Shown here: positions 37,215 to 48,243 of the stretch, in pieces | How positions within the stretch are numbered: the stretch's first letter is position 1 | Layout of the letters: each line of letters begins with the position of its first letter | Assembly: GCA_033439255.1 (NCBI GenBank) | Contig: JAVRDV010000016.1 | Span: forward strand, 310,001 to 374,000 | Length of the DNA: 64,000 bases | Source of the DNA: Hericium rajendrae | Taxonomy: Eukaryota; Basidiomycota; Agaricomycetes; Russulales; Hericiaceae | Reading direction: 5' to 3' | Program-made: the position numbers and the translations under genes | The notes under the pieces: model-generated | The model's input: the letters and a program-made list of their open reading frames with translations, nothing else | Told to the model about the DNA's origin: nothing | The model's database searches: none

Positions 37215-40200
37215 CTATGTAGGCCACCCCCGCACGACCCGCGCCGCGCCAAACCCGACGCGGCCGAACAGATTCCACACGGCGGCGGTGCCCTCGCCCG
37301 TGAACCCCTCGCCCGCCGCATGCATCGAGTTGAAGCTCGTCCACGCCGCGCGGTCGTAGTACGTCGGCCCGCCGGGCACAGTGTAGTGGTGCGCGAGGAA
37401 CGGCGACATCGCGAGGAACACGGCCGCGGACGCGCCGATGCACAGCAGCACCTGCGTGCCGAGCCCCGCGGCGGGCCACGATCCCGGCGCGGAGCCCGAC
37501 GCGCCTGCGCCCGCGCCGTAGACGTACGTGTTGTAGATGTTGAAGAAGCGGCTGCTCCGCCGCCGGTTTGGGGTCGAGTCTTTGGGCTGCGCGCTCTCGA
37601 CGAGGCGCTCGATGACTGCGCAGTCGACGCCGAGTTCCTCCTTCAGCGCGCGCCATTCTGCCGCGGCCTCGGTCGAGACCGACGATGATGGATCCTTGCT
37701 GATCACGGGCAGGTGGAGGCCCTTGTGCAGTCGTTGCAACGTCTCGGCGGCGATCTGCAGCTCCCGGCGGGCAGTCGGGTCGCTAACGTGTGCAAAGGTA
37801 AGGTCGGTAGCATTGAGAAGCTGGTCGATCTCGTGGAAGAGCGGTTGGCCTAAAACCTGGGTATAGGATGGTGGGAGGTCGGTAGGCGTGGTAGGCTCGA
37901 GAGTCGCTGGCGCGGCCCTGGGCGTGGACGGCTGAGCGGTCGAGGACGACGAAGATGGCTGTGACCCTTCCTCGTCGGGCTCAGGTGCGTCGGTCTGAGT
38001 CTCCATCTCCGCCATCTGGCGCGGCTCGGACCACTCTTCTGTCTGGATCTCCATTGTCACTGTCGGGGTGACAGGCTCAGGGTCGGTCTGCAGCGCACAC
38101 GATGCACGGACGATGACGGGAGGAGCAGGCTCCGGATCGGTCTGCGTCTGCATAGATGCCTGGAACATAGGTGCATCGTACTGCGTGTATGCGTCGGAGT
38201 ACTCCTTGCTCTCCTCGACCGTGAATGATCGCTCGAGCTGGTTCGCGCGCCCGAGACCTCGCTATATGCGCGAAACGTCAGCACCTCGATCGTCAAAGAA
38301 AACGAAACTGCGTACCCTCTTTGTCCGCGTGATGATCGTCTGAACCACATCCTCGCCCTCCGTATCCTCATCCTCAATCCCCAGCTCGCTTAACACATTA
38401 TTCTTCTCCTCTTCCTCTTCCCACTGGTCCTTCATGCCCCGCGCAAGCTCCGCCCCCAAAGAGCGGCTCATGGAGCCCATCCGGCTATCGCTCCCTGACG
38501 CCTCCTTCGAGCCGCCCAGCATCCCACGCAGCTCGTCCATGTCGAACCGCATGCGGTCGATCGTCTCCTTCAGCATCAGGTTCTCATGTTTCTGCTCATC
38601 GAGGCTCGCGTGGGTCTGCTGCGCGCTGGAGAGCTCCTCTTCGAGCTGGTGAATACGATCCATAAACGCGTCGTGCTCCTTCCCCCATTTGACTCCCTCG
38701 AGTTGGGAGAGAGAGATGGCATCTTGCGCCTCCTTGATTTCGTGGTCTTTCCGCCTCAGCGTGTTCCGTAAATCTTCCGATTGACCTGCAGAGCATATCA
38801 GAGGTGAAAAACAAAACGAGAAAGAGCGATACGCACTAAGCTGCTCGGCATACTGCCGCTGCAGCGCCTGATAGGATGCTCTTGAACTCTCCAAGGCCTT
38901 CTGCACCCTCGCGACCTCCTGCTCAAGCACCGCAATCTGCTGCGAGTTCGTGCGCTCCTTGCCCCTCAGCTCCTTCTCCTCGCGCCTCGTGACCGCAAGC
39001 TCCGCGCGCGTCTCCTCGAGCCGGCCCTGCATCTCCTCCAGCTCCGCCTCGTGCTCCGCCATCTTCGCCTGCAGCGTGCGCTCCATCTCCATAAGCTTGC
39101 GACCCAGTTCTGTATTCGCGCGCCCGAGGGCCTCGCTGCGCTCTTGCGGCTCCATCGACGCCGTGCTCGACGCGGCGCTGCGGTCCATCACGAGCCCGAG
39201 CGCGGACTCGTCCTCCTCGCTCGACGCGTCCGCGTCGTCGTCGTCGAACCGCGGCATCGGGAGCGCGCCCTCGAATTGCTCGTACGTCGCGTTGCTGAGG
39301 TCGAGCTGCGCGGGCGAGCGGCCGCGGCCCTGCGGAGAGATGCCGTTGAATGGCTGGCTCTGCGCGCGGGAGTGCGGCCGTGAAGGCGGGGAGAGGACGA
39401 AGGAGGAATCGGGGGAGACCATTGAGCTTTGTGAGGGTGTTTGCGGATTCGAGGGGGCGCGGGAGCGGCTGGGTGGTCTGCGGGAGTAAGAGTACTGTGT
39501 GCAACATATAGAAGTCAGCGATGGGTGAGATGGAAGATAAAAAGATATAGAATGGACGCAAAGCACGCGAATTCGGTGCACACGGACAAGACGAATGAGA
39601 AAGGAAAGAGAACATACCTCGGAGTCGCTTGTGCTCGCGGATCTCCCATGTTGGCTCGCATCGCTCTTCCTCCTCCCTGGTGCAACGGGACGCGTCCAGC
39701 TGCTGGGCGCCGCGCCGAGTGGTGTTGAGCGCTGCCTCTTCTGTCCATCGAACGGGCCCGGCGTCTTCGGTGGCACGGACGGCCCTCTACTCGGCGGCCT
39801 GCTGGACGGGTGGTAGACAGTGCCATCGGAGCCCATGCTGGACGTGCGAGAGCGATGGCCGTCATCCGGCGAAGAGTCCGCCTCGTGATCAGAGTACTCG
39901 TGCGGTGACTCGGCGTCTCGGTCTGGCTCTTGCGGGCTGTGGACGGTGCGCTGTGCTACGAAGTCGATAAGTGCCTGCGGACCGGCTTCGAGTCCTGGAG
40001 ATGCTTCGATCAAAGCCTCCAGCTTTTCGATCTCGCTCGAATCCAAGAGTTCGACATTGCAGGACTGTCGGTACGTCGCGAAGACATCAGGAAAATATCG
40101 AACGAGTAGCATGGGCTCGCCATCGGAGTTGGTGTATGAATTGGGATGGCCGGAGAAGATGGCATGGAGTTCGCGTTCGATGTCGGCCATTGACTGTCGG

Positions 40201-40320
40201 GAGCGATGGAATGTGTTCTGGAATCGGAGGTGTTTAGCATGATGTTTCAAGGTGAATAACTGGATTGCCATTTGCACAAATGTGATGTGGGGATAGTCTG
40301 CGACTGACCTGTTCTGCCAT
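37215..40320 (-). CDS. Coiled-coil protein with C-terminal membrane anchor and QT-D/E motif array
   Basis: Exons 40320-40309, 40217-39618, 39494-38837, 38785-38316 and 38261-37215 give 928 aa. Order: a compact N-terminal region (residues ~14-95) with VRYFPDVFATYRQSC; a Ser/Pro-rich linker; a coiled coil (~330-540) rich in Glu, Leu and Lys; an acidic patch; four evenly spaced motifs MQTQTDPEP, CALQTDPEP, MEIQTEEW and METQTDAPEP (Gln at ~620, 638, 653, 669); a basic RRRSS stretch; a membrane segment LLCIGASAAVFLAM (~850-870); and a 58-residue tail ending RGWPT. The motifs fit the dynein light chain LC8 consensus [T/L/I]QT[D/E]. Membrane anchor plus short tail resembles a KASH-type or tail-anchored design. 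The family name is not recognised, and roles in nuclear or organelle positioning are inference. Confidence 0.8.
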
Positions 40321-41482
40321 GGCTTTGGATGTTTTGAGGGATGGGCAGGACGTCGGCGTTGTGGACGACGAGCCAAGCGTCGCCGCCAGTTCATCCTCAT
40401 CCCCATTGTTTATGTAAGCATTTCACGTCACACCACCGTGTTTCCTGCGCGTCCTCCCATTGTCCCTCCTCTCTTCGCCAGTGGCTTCAAGTTGCGGCTG
40501 AAACACTGCGTATCTCCATTCTCTGATCATAGCCGCAGGCTACGCGTCGCTATGCAATCGATAGGCTGGGCGAAGTTATATGGGTCAACTTTCCTTGCCG
40601 ACGCGTCGTGGACCGTGGTCGAATGCAACTGGTGCGCAGTTTAGTACTCATTCTGGTTTCCTTCCGTGTACAAAGGCTTTGATACGTCGATCGTGTTTCA
40701 GACGCAGAGCGCGTGCCACTGGATCGATAACGGCATCTTTCAGGGCATTGCGAGGCCGTTATTGTGCGAGTGAGGAACAGTCCCTGGCCGGTGAATGTGT
40801 TTCCGTGAGACATGCCTATCGGCGCAACATCTATGCTATCATCTTATGTCTTTGCCGTTTCGGAAATGGCTCGATTCTGAAATTCGCTGTTGTACGTGTT
40901 CGAGCCCTGATAGCCATGAGACTAATTAAGGTGTGTTGAAAAGATTTAGGAAGCATCTACCCTTGCCACCAATTCGTGTCATGTACCGCCATTAAGAGCT
41001 GCCTACGCTATATTGAAGCGGTTCGATCTGCGTTCCGACAGCACGGGAGCCACTCTAGCCAACTATCTGCTCCGTGCTTTACCTCATCTTTCCGCCAGCA
41101 ATGGGAACAATGGCGCCAGCATATGCGTCATTTTGCTAAACAATTACTGCTCCATAAAGCTGTTCATTGTTACGCAGATCAAGCTGCTAGTCTCCAAGCA
41201 GACCCCATAAACACTCCTGTTTTAGGTCTGGATGGCAGTCGTGTATAAGGTCGAGCTGCACGCGTCAAGAGGAATACTGTAATAATGCCACTCCGCAGAA
41301 TTTGTTCCTATCGGATTTGTAGATTGGCGGAGTCCACGTTTTTCATTGTTGTTGGACAATCGAATCAGACGTACGTGGTTTGTTCATGATAGGAATCTCG
41401 GCCCTCTTGATAACTCTTCAGGTGCTGACAATTGTGTATACTTAGTAGCGTGAGCATGCTGCACGCTGCGGCAACACTGCCC

Positions 41483-41654
41483 CACTTGGGGCATGAGCCA
41501 ATTTTGGCTTGGCTGTTATGTCACCAAAGTGGGTTTGTCGCAACTAATTCCAGCCGAACCTTTGTCTAAAGACAAAGAAATAGGCAAAATTAGTTTCAAC
41601 AAACCCGTTTTGGTGACGTAACAGCCAGGCCAAAATCCATGAATGCCCCTAGTG
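41483..41654. mobile_element. Hairpin MITE (near-perfect inverted repeat)
   Basis: The left arm starts CACTTGGGGCATGAGCCAA and runs through GGCTGTTATGTCACCAAA, GGGTTTGT and AACTAATT. The right arm repeats this as the reverse complement, from AATTAGTT through TTTGGTGACGTAACAGCC to ATGCCCCTAGTG. The arms are about 65 bp each. The centre contains its own small stem, CTTTGTCTAAAGACAAAG. At 172 bp and without coding capacity it has the form of a foldback MITE. No clear target duplication is seen beyond 1-2 bases. Confidence 0.8.
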
Positions 41655-41713
41655 CCCTGAAGTCGCGTACGACGGGATTTGCATTTAGGTCAGGCGCTCA
41701 TGGAGTCTCTTGA

Positions 41714-41720
41714 TATAAAG
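41714..41720 (+). promoter_or_regulatory. TATA-like box of the DUF4246 gene
   Basis: TATAAAG sits 64 bp before the ATG at 41784 and just after another in-frame ATG at 41700. Its position argues that translation starts at 41784 rather than 41700. Confidence 0.45.
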
Positions 41721-41783
41721 CAGCGCACGCAGCTTTACAGACAGCTCATACACTGTCCCGTTCCAGAATATCCATCTCGCATC

Positions 41784-43887
41784 ATGTCGCAGGAAGCCAC
41801 GAGCGCTGGGGCCGGGCCAAGCCATAACAGTGCCTGGAACGAATGGCTAGAAGGATTAGAGGAAACCACGGAAGCCAGGTATCCTCACCCGTTCTTCGTT
41901 CCCGACAATTACGGTGACTTTTACTCTGGATTCGGTGAGGACCCGACGACAGTACGTGGCTCTTATGATGCATTAAGTCCTGCTGACGTATCTCCTACCA
42001 GCTAGCAGAACTTCGCATGCTGGCCTTGTCGTGGTCTATTCGAAGCAAACACGACTGGAATACGAAAGTGAAGGACAAAAGCATGCTAGAGCGCTGGCGC
42101 CAGGAAGCCCTCGAACAACAAGAATCCATGCCTATTGACCGCAAGTTGGCCCTGGACATGGTATGTATCAGTCGCTTGTGCAGCTTTGAGTCGCTATGAA
42201 GTACCATTCACAGATCAACCATGTGCTTGGCGAACTTGAAGGCTATGCAAAGCTGATAGACCCGCAGACAGGCATTCAGGCAAGAGCACCTTTCGCCAAA
42301 TGCGCAACAGTTACCTTGACGCTGAATTATACCAGCATGCGTGCAGCGACTCAATATATTGCTCCAGTCGTTCAATTTCTGATTATGGGCTGACCAAATT
42401 GCGCTCTGAAGCCGCTCAGCTCGAGGAAGATCAAAAATATAGGCGTCCAGATTCAAACGAACAAATCTCGGACTTCATAGACCCGTCACTGTACTGCATC
42501 GTCTATGGTCGTACATTAACCTCAGAACCAGATGGCACCCTTTCTCCTTTGAGTGTCCCGGACGTGGGTATATCTGCACCAGACCAGATGCTTTTCCACT
42601 CCACCAAGCTCGCATGGCTCCCGTCCGACTTCTCCGTCGCCGAAGACGGGGCTGTCCATCTCGTCTCGTCCTACATCAACAACATCCACCCGTCGAGGAC
42701 AGGCCTCATCTCCACAATCGAGTCCGTCCTATGCTCATTTGTGCCCATGTGGGAGCGCGTCCTAGCTTCCATCCGACACATCCGGAAAGACCGCGATCAC
42801 TCGGACAACAGAGGCTACACGCCGTCGCACCGCATCGACTGCCGCCCAGAGGGCGTCATCAACTGTCTCTGGGCGATGCACGAAGACGACGTAGCGCCGA
42901 TCGGCGAAGAGGTGGCAGAGGGCGAATATGCAGGGTTTCCCGGCGAAGATTTGGGAGAGCGCCGCCTGGCGTGGATGCGGACGCTGCCGAAAGACCAGCT
43001 GTACCTGCCCGAGGCGTATCTGGAGTACACAGGTGCACTGGAGTGCAGGTTTGAAACGGTAAACCTGCGCGGGAAGACGCTACAGGTTATTGTCAAACTC
43101 ACGACTATCCACCTGACGCCTGAAAAACCTGAGTATCCTGGCGAGAGCTGGAAGGTGGAAGGTATAGTCTGGCTCATCGTATCTTAACATTCGGCATTGA
43201 AAAACTCATCCCAACAGGTATGATGAACGAGCGGATCGTATCCACGGGAATCTATGTACGTCCCTGAATGATTCACTATCTCCGTGTTGAGCTGATGAAC
43301 GTCGCAGTATTACGACTCGGAGAATGTTACCGACTCGAAAATATCCTTCCGCGTGTCCGTCTGCAAGCCCGGCTTCCACAACTGGGAAGATGACTTCTGC
43401 ACCCAGGTTCTATACGGCCTCGAAGGGTGTGTCCACCGCGGATTTCGCGATAGACGTTTACTTACACGGCCACTCCAGCGGGAAGGAACTGTTACAGGAG
43501 CGGGGCAGCATCACGACCCACCAGGGCATGGCGCTCGCTTTCCCGAACATCTATCAGCACCGCATCTCGCCGTTCGCGCTCATGGACCGCAGCAAGCCGG
43601 GCCACTGCAAGATGCTCGCGCTTTTCCTGGTCGACGCCGAGGTGCGCGTGCCGTCCGCGACGGAGGTGCCTGCGCAGCAGGAGGTGTGGTGCAGTGAAGC
43701 CGTGCAGTGCTCACTTGCGGCGCGCCTGCCGGCAGAGTTGAGGGCGATGGTGGTGGAGCACGTGAAAGGCCTGATGACACTCGAAGAAGCAAAGAGGTAT
43801 CGTGCGGAGTTGATTGAGGAACGCAGCGCCTTCATGGAGGAATACGATGCGCAGATCATGCAGCAGAAGCTGGACATGACGTTCTAG
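41784..43887 (+). CDS. DUF4246 family protein
   Basis: Function unknown; the family is widespread in fungi. Exons 41784-41951, 42002-42160, 42214-42279, 42336-43161, 43218-43255, 43308-43426 and 43479-43887 give 594 aa. Family blocks seen: the WRQEALEQQ helix, LGELEGYAKLIDPQTGIQ, DFIDPSLYCIVYGRT, SSYINNIHPSRTGLISTIE, FVPMWERVLASIR, LRGKTLQVIVKLTTIHLTPE then YPGESWKVEGMMNERIVSTG and YYYDSEN, and AFPNIYQHRISPFAL followed by GHCKMLALFLVD. The last block looks like a cupin-type core with His residues that could bind metal, which is inference. Intron 3 (42280-42335) starts with GC instead of GT. An upstream in-frame ATG at 41700 would add 28 residues but lies before the TATA-like box. Confidence 0.9.
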
Positions 43888-46347
43888 TCGATAGTTTTGG
43901 TTGAATTCTTGCTCCGGATGGACAATCACCTGGAGAGGCCGACCATGCGAAGCGCCGCCATCTGGTGAAAAATACGTATCCTGAAAGCTAGAAAACTAAG
44001 AACGACCATCAATTCGAAGAAATAGCGTACGAGCTCCCCTTTCGATGGCTGCTTTATATACTGCAGAACAAAGGTGGGCGTTGACAAGTGCCTCGCCTAA
44101 CAATGCAAATGCTTACGACGTCACCCGGAGTTCCCGCCGGACTGACGCGACACATGTAGGGTCCCAACTGAGACTTGCACGGCGGACTCTGGCTGGCGGA
44201 TGGGACCTGGCGCTCCATTTTAATGGCGAAAAGAATACGGTAGTCAGCAGTGGTCAATTGGATCATGGGGACTCAAGTTGGGCTCAAGTTTCTGCAACTT
44301 TGCGACCCGCGTGTCAGAAGGAACTAACTTGCAACTTGCAAGGGAATCGCCACGGCATTTGCCGGTTGATGGTATTGCAGAAACTCGCCAATCGCTCACC
44401 GGGCACCAACGACCACTCCTTCTACTTACTCTATTTCTGGTTTGCATGCAGTGGCATCACCATTACCCATCGTGTGCATGGAATCTAGAGCTGCGTGTGC
44501 TTGTCCTGAGAGCGGTCCAGATGGTTTCATAAAGTAATGGCTTGTGCCCACGGGAGATGGACAAGAATCGACGTTGGTGAAGCTAGTGAATAGCATTTTT
44601 TCGTCCTAAGAGGACCGCGAGGTACGTTCCTTTTTGTCGGACTTGCAGTCCACAATACATACTGTATCACTTATCAATTATGGTTCGGGCGTTCCATGGT
44701 TTAATATGTTAGTGCTCACTCCCTCGGTCTTGATGTGACCAACATCTTTCTTTCGAGCGAGTCGCAGATGCGTACGTCTCCTACAATGCTGTTCATAGCC
44801 TCCCCATAATGTCACTGATCTACCCCTGATCGCGTTACGTTTATATGGCGCTATTATGACTTTTTCAGTCGTCTCTAGAATGAGGATCATCAGAACTAGA
44901 AATTCAACTGGAAGTGATAATTCACTTACCATTGGTGTCCTTGCCATAACCAACAACATCCTGAATGTCGCCTAGACTTCCCTCTCCGGGGTTCTCGAAA
45001 TAAAGGTCCATCCTTTGTCTCAGGCGATCAACCGGCATCAGCACATCGCAATGCATCTTCTTCTAGGTTTTCGAATTTGCCGTCTACTAATCTTCATCCA
45101 TCATACGACAACACAGAACCGGGTATGTGGCGTCCTGTCGCTTTCACCGCAAGCTGCAAGAAGTTTGCGCCACCATCGTTCGCCGCGATCCAAGATGCGA
45201 GCTTCTAGGTCGACCGGGAATCGCTAACCCCGCGCCTCCCTCTCGTCATCCTCGCTGGCGGCGGCGACGATCTACGTTGCGCCGGATGATTGCTCTCTGC
45301 GTTGATACCGAGGAGGGCATCCTGCCCGATTGGCGCTCATTCTCCCGATCTCACTGATGTGGATATGCTATCAACGATCGTGAGGCGGAAAGAAGATTCC
45401 AAGCGTCGTTGCCCCAGGACTGTAATGCAAACCAAATAATAGTCAGTATCGCAGCTGAGGGTGATTTGAGCCCTCATGCTCACGACGCTGACAACCATAT
45501 CCACATGCCCGAAAAAGCACATCCTGCGATGCTAGATATGCCGGCCGAGTGGCACCATGGAGAAAGTGGGTGTTTATTCCCATAGCCGCTAAAACGAGCT
45601 CTCGACTCATTCTTTCATTCACTGCAGATTTAGGACCAGTCATCACATCTTAAGACTAATTTGCAGACTGTCCATAGGAACGTCCCGTGAGCCCGCGAAC
45701 AATGCAAACCGCCAGACGTCCATGGCTATGGTATCTCCTTGCGTACTCACTACACAGAAATCAAGTGCGATGCCTGGCAGGTCCTACATTGTTCCTGCGA
45801 CCCTGACCCCGTGTCTAAGATCGTGGAGATTATGAGTCCCGGACAAGCTCACACAAGCGTCTGCGTCCTCGATCCGATCCCGAAGCTTGCTTGAGAAGAG
45901 TTGGACCTTATCGGCGTTTCCTGTCATGAGAAGTCCTCAAGGCGGCCTTTCAGCGGAATACATGAACATGAGGCAAGAGCGCTTGATCGGCGTCGTCATT
46001 GCGCGCCTGCAGTGCTTGGGCTACGTCAATTGTTAAAGCCCCGCCTGGAGACTCACAGCTTCACGTTGCCACTGATAACATCAACCTATGCACATGCTCC
46101 GTCCGTAGGTCTTCTGCTGTAGTATGCTCCGATATCGGCGGCTTGAAATAGCGAAATCCACGCATAGAATGAACATGCGTCACCCCAACGTCCTCAAGCC
46201 CAAATCGACCAAATATTAGCGCTTCATTCGCATCACCCCATTCATTTCGAGGCCTTCGATCAAAGCGCCCCTCCAGCTGCTTGTCAGAAATATGACGCGA
46301 TCAAAGCCTGACGACTCTCAGGTTGGACATCAATAGGCACCTTGACT

Positions 46348-46377
46348 GAGGACATCGCCTTAAGGCGATAGGTCCTC
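46348..46377. other. Palindrome / hairpin
   Basis: GAGGAC, then the perfect 16-bp palindrome ATCGCCTTAAGGCGAT, then AGGTCCTC: the outer arms also pair, apart from one extra base. It sits in gene-poor DNA far from any start codon. It could be a foldback element core or chance. Confidence 0.6.
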
Positions 46378-47912
46378 TGATTACTACCCGTGGTTGGTGC
46401 TTCCTATTCCTTGAGTCGATGCAGGCGGCGAGCCGGAAATGCATATGCTAAGCGCTGCTTGACCTCAAGCCTCATCTGGACTTCGGAGCAGACTTCAGCG
46501 TACGACTCAATACCTTCTTCCGGTGGAAGGACAATAACTTGATTTTTCTGTTGCAGATGACCGTTATTAAGGGCGATTTAGAAAGCACATCCTTCCGGCC
46601 TTTGGAGCTCTTTGTGGTCTTCAGGGTATGTTGATGCTTGTTTTGCATTTTCTGTCGCGGGTTCATCGATGTGTTCAACAATCCCGGAAGTATACTTTGC
46701 TTTTATTCTCGGTCACATTCCATCAAAGTGAGCTCGTTTGGAAACTTGAACCCCGTTCAGCTGCTACGTTATGCCAGTTAACTTCTTGCAAAGTCAGCGC
46801 TCATGCCCCGAGGCAAGGCAACTCTGGCATTATTAGCCATGTGCTTCCTTTACCGTACTACTTCAATAAACACGTCGTAGGTCAAGTGCACGAGGTGATC
46901 ATATGAAATCGCGGTGTTAGTACGTGGTGAATAGTCCCCTTAATGAACTAAAACTGCCGAATTCTTTCTGCATTGACAGGCTGTTTGCGGTTGTCAAGTC
47001 GCACCGTCTGCCAGTGCGCACTCCGCATCAGCTTAGTCTCCTCATATTATTCTAATCAGGTCCAGGTTTCAAGATTGTGCTCTCTGCTAGGTTCGCAGAG
47101 TCACTGTAGATTGGCCGTTGACCGTAAAGAATCTGACCTGTTCAGTTAGTGGGTGCCAGCTCGTTTGATATGACAAAGCATATTAATCTCTTAAAGGGCA
47201 TATTGTTCACCGGATGCGTACCATCCGGCATGTTGCTCGAACCGCCCAACGGCGTCCGAAAGGTAATCATTGTAAGTTGTCTGCGGCGCCATTGGTTGCT
47301 GTGTAGCTTGACAGCTGTGATTTGACGAGATTCTGACGCGGGCCGCGTCGGGATGGCTTGCATGCGGGATGGACGAGAGATCTCTCACCCGCGGTAAGTA
47401 CTACTACCCAAAGGCATCGACTCCTTCTATACATAATCGATGACCGATAGCGCCTCTCCAAGCTGCCTGACCGGCAAATATATATCACAGTCCGACATCC
47501 GGCGCTATGCAGAGCGCATCATCAGATTGTGGGTGTTTGTCTTGCACCTGTTCAGAAGAAGGGGCAACTTCGGGCATTCTCAGGCTGGAGCGCGGTCGGC
47601 CAGATGCACATCACGCCATGGATTACTGAACAGCTGACATCTGTTTCATATCTATCCTTGAACACGAGGCTTTGAGGCACTGGCTGTCTTACAGTTGTGG
47701 ACCACATCATGGCCGTGCTAGTATTGTGAACGGTCAAGATGTTTAGGCCATAAGGGCCGGCGAGTCACAGTCAATGTTGGCCAGATTCACGCGGCCGGAC
47801 TACGAGCTAAGAACCGCCGACTGCTACTCAAGTACTTATCAGTCTCTATGATATTGATCTTGCTGAGCAGAGCTTTATGTGACGTTCGAAAGACCGTGGT
47901 TGACAGTGAAGC

Positions 47913-47950
47913 ATAGCATTCTGCAGATAGCATTCTGCAGATATCATTCT
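47913..47950 (+). repeat. Short tandem repeat, 14 bp x 2.7
   Basis: ATAGCATTCTGCAG occurs twice without a gap (47913-47926, 47927-47940) and is followed by a diverged partial copy ATATCATTCT. It lies in gene-poor DNA. Confidence 0.8.
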
Positions 47951-48243
47951 AACGTCTATGTATCATAAAGTGATTATGCCAACCTGGACAAGATTAGATG
48001 CCGCATATAGATACCCAAGCATTACCGACAGTATCTAATACGAGTAGGGTATGAGGAGAGAAGACATACAACGGTATTTCTTGTTTAGCTTGCCCGGCAT
48101 AGGATAAATAATACTGACTAGACGGATAGCCATCGAGATGAAGATGACAGCGCCAGTGAGATGCTGATATAGGGGACGATTGAGGGGAGCGACTCGAGAG
48201 GGGCATAGGGAGTAGACAAGTACGGAGATGACCCAGGGCAGAT

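Larger units (their letters stand above)
40321..41783. other. Divergent intergenic region with a MITE
   Basis: 1.46 kb between the starts of the coiled-coil gene (minus) and the DUF4246 gene (plus). It holds the hairpin element at 41483-41654 and a TATA-like box at 41714. Several short plus-strand frames (40580-41248) show no motif. Confidence 0.5.
43888..48243. other. Gene-poor interval of 4.4 kb
   Basis: No gene could be supported; open frames are all below 150 codons and unrelated to each other. A strong palindrome is at 46348-46377 and a short tandem repeat at 47913-47950 (both listed). Base composition is more AT-rich and lacks the C-rich third positions of the flanking genes, which is consistent with decayed non-coding or transposon-derived sequence. 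Confidence 0.45.

Noticed and set aside
38923-39615. Open frame of 230 codons on the minus strand in another phase of the coiled-coil gene
   Set aside because: It is an out-of-phase shadow of the real exon (39494-38837); its Arg/Ala-rich composition follows from GC-rich codons.
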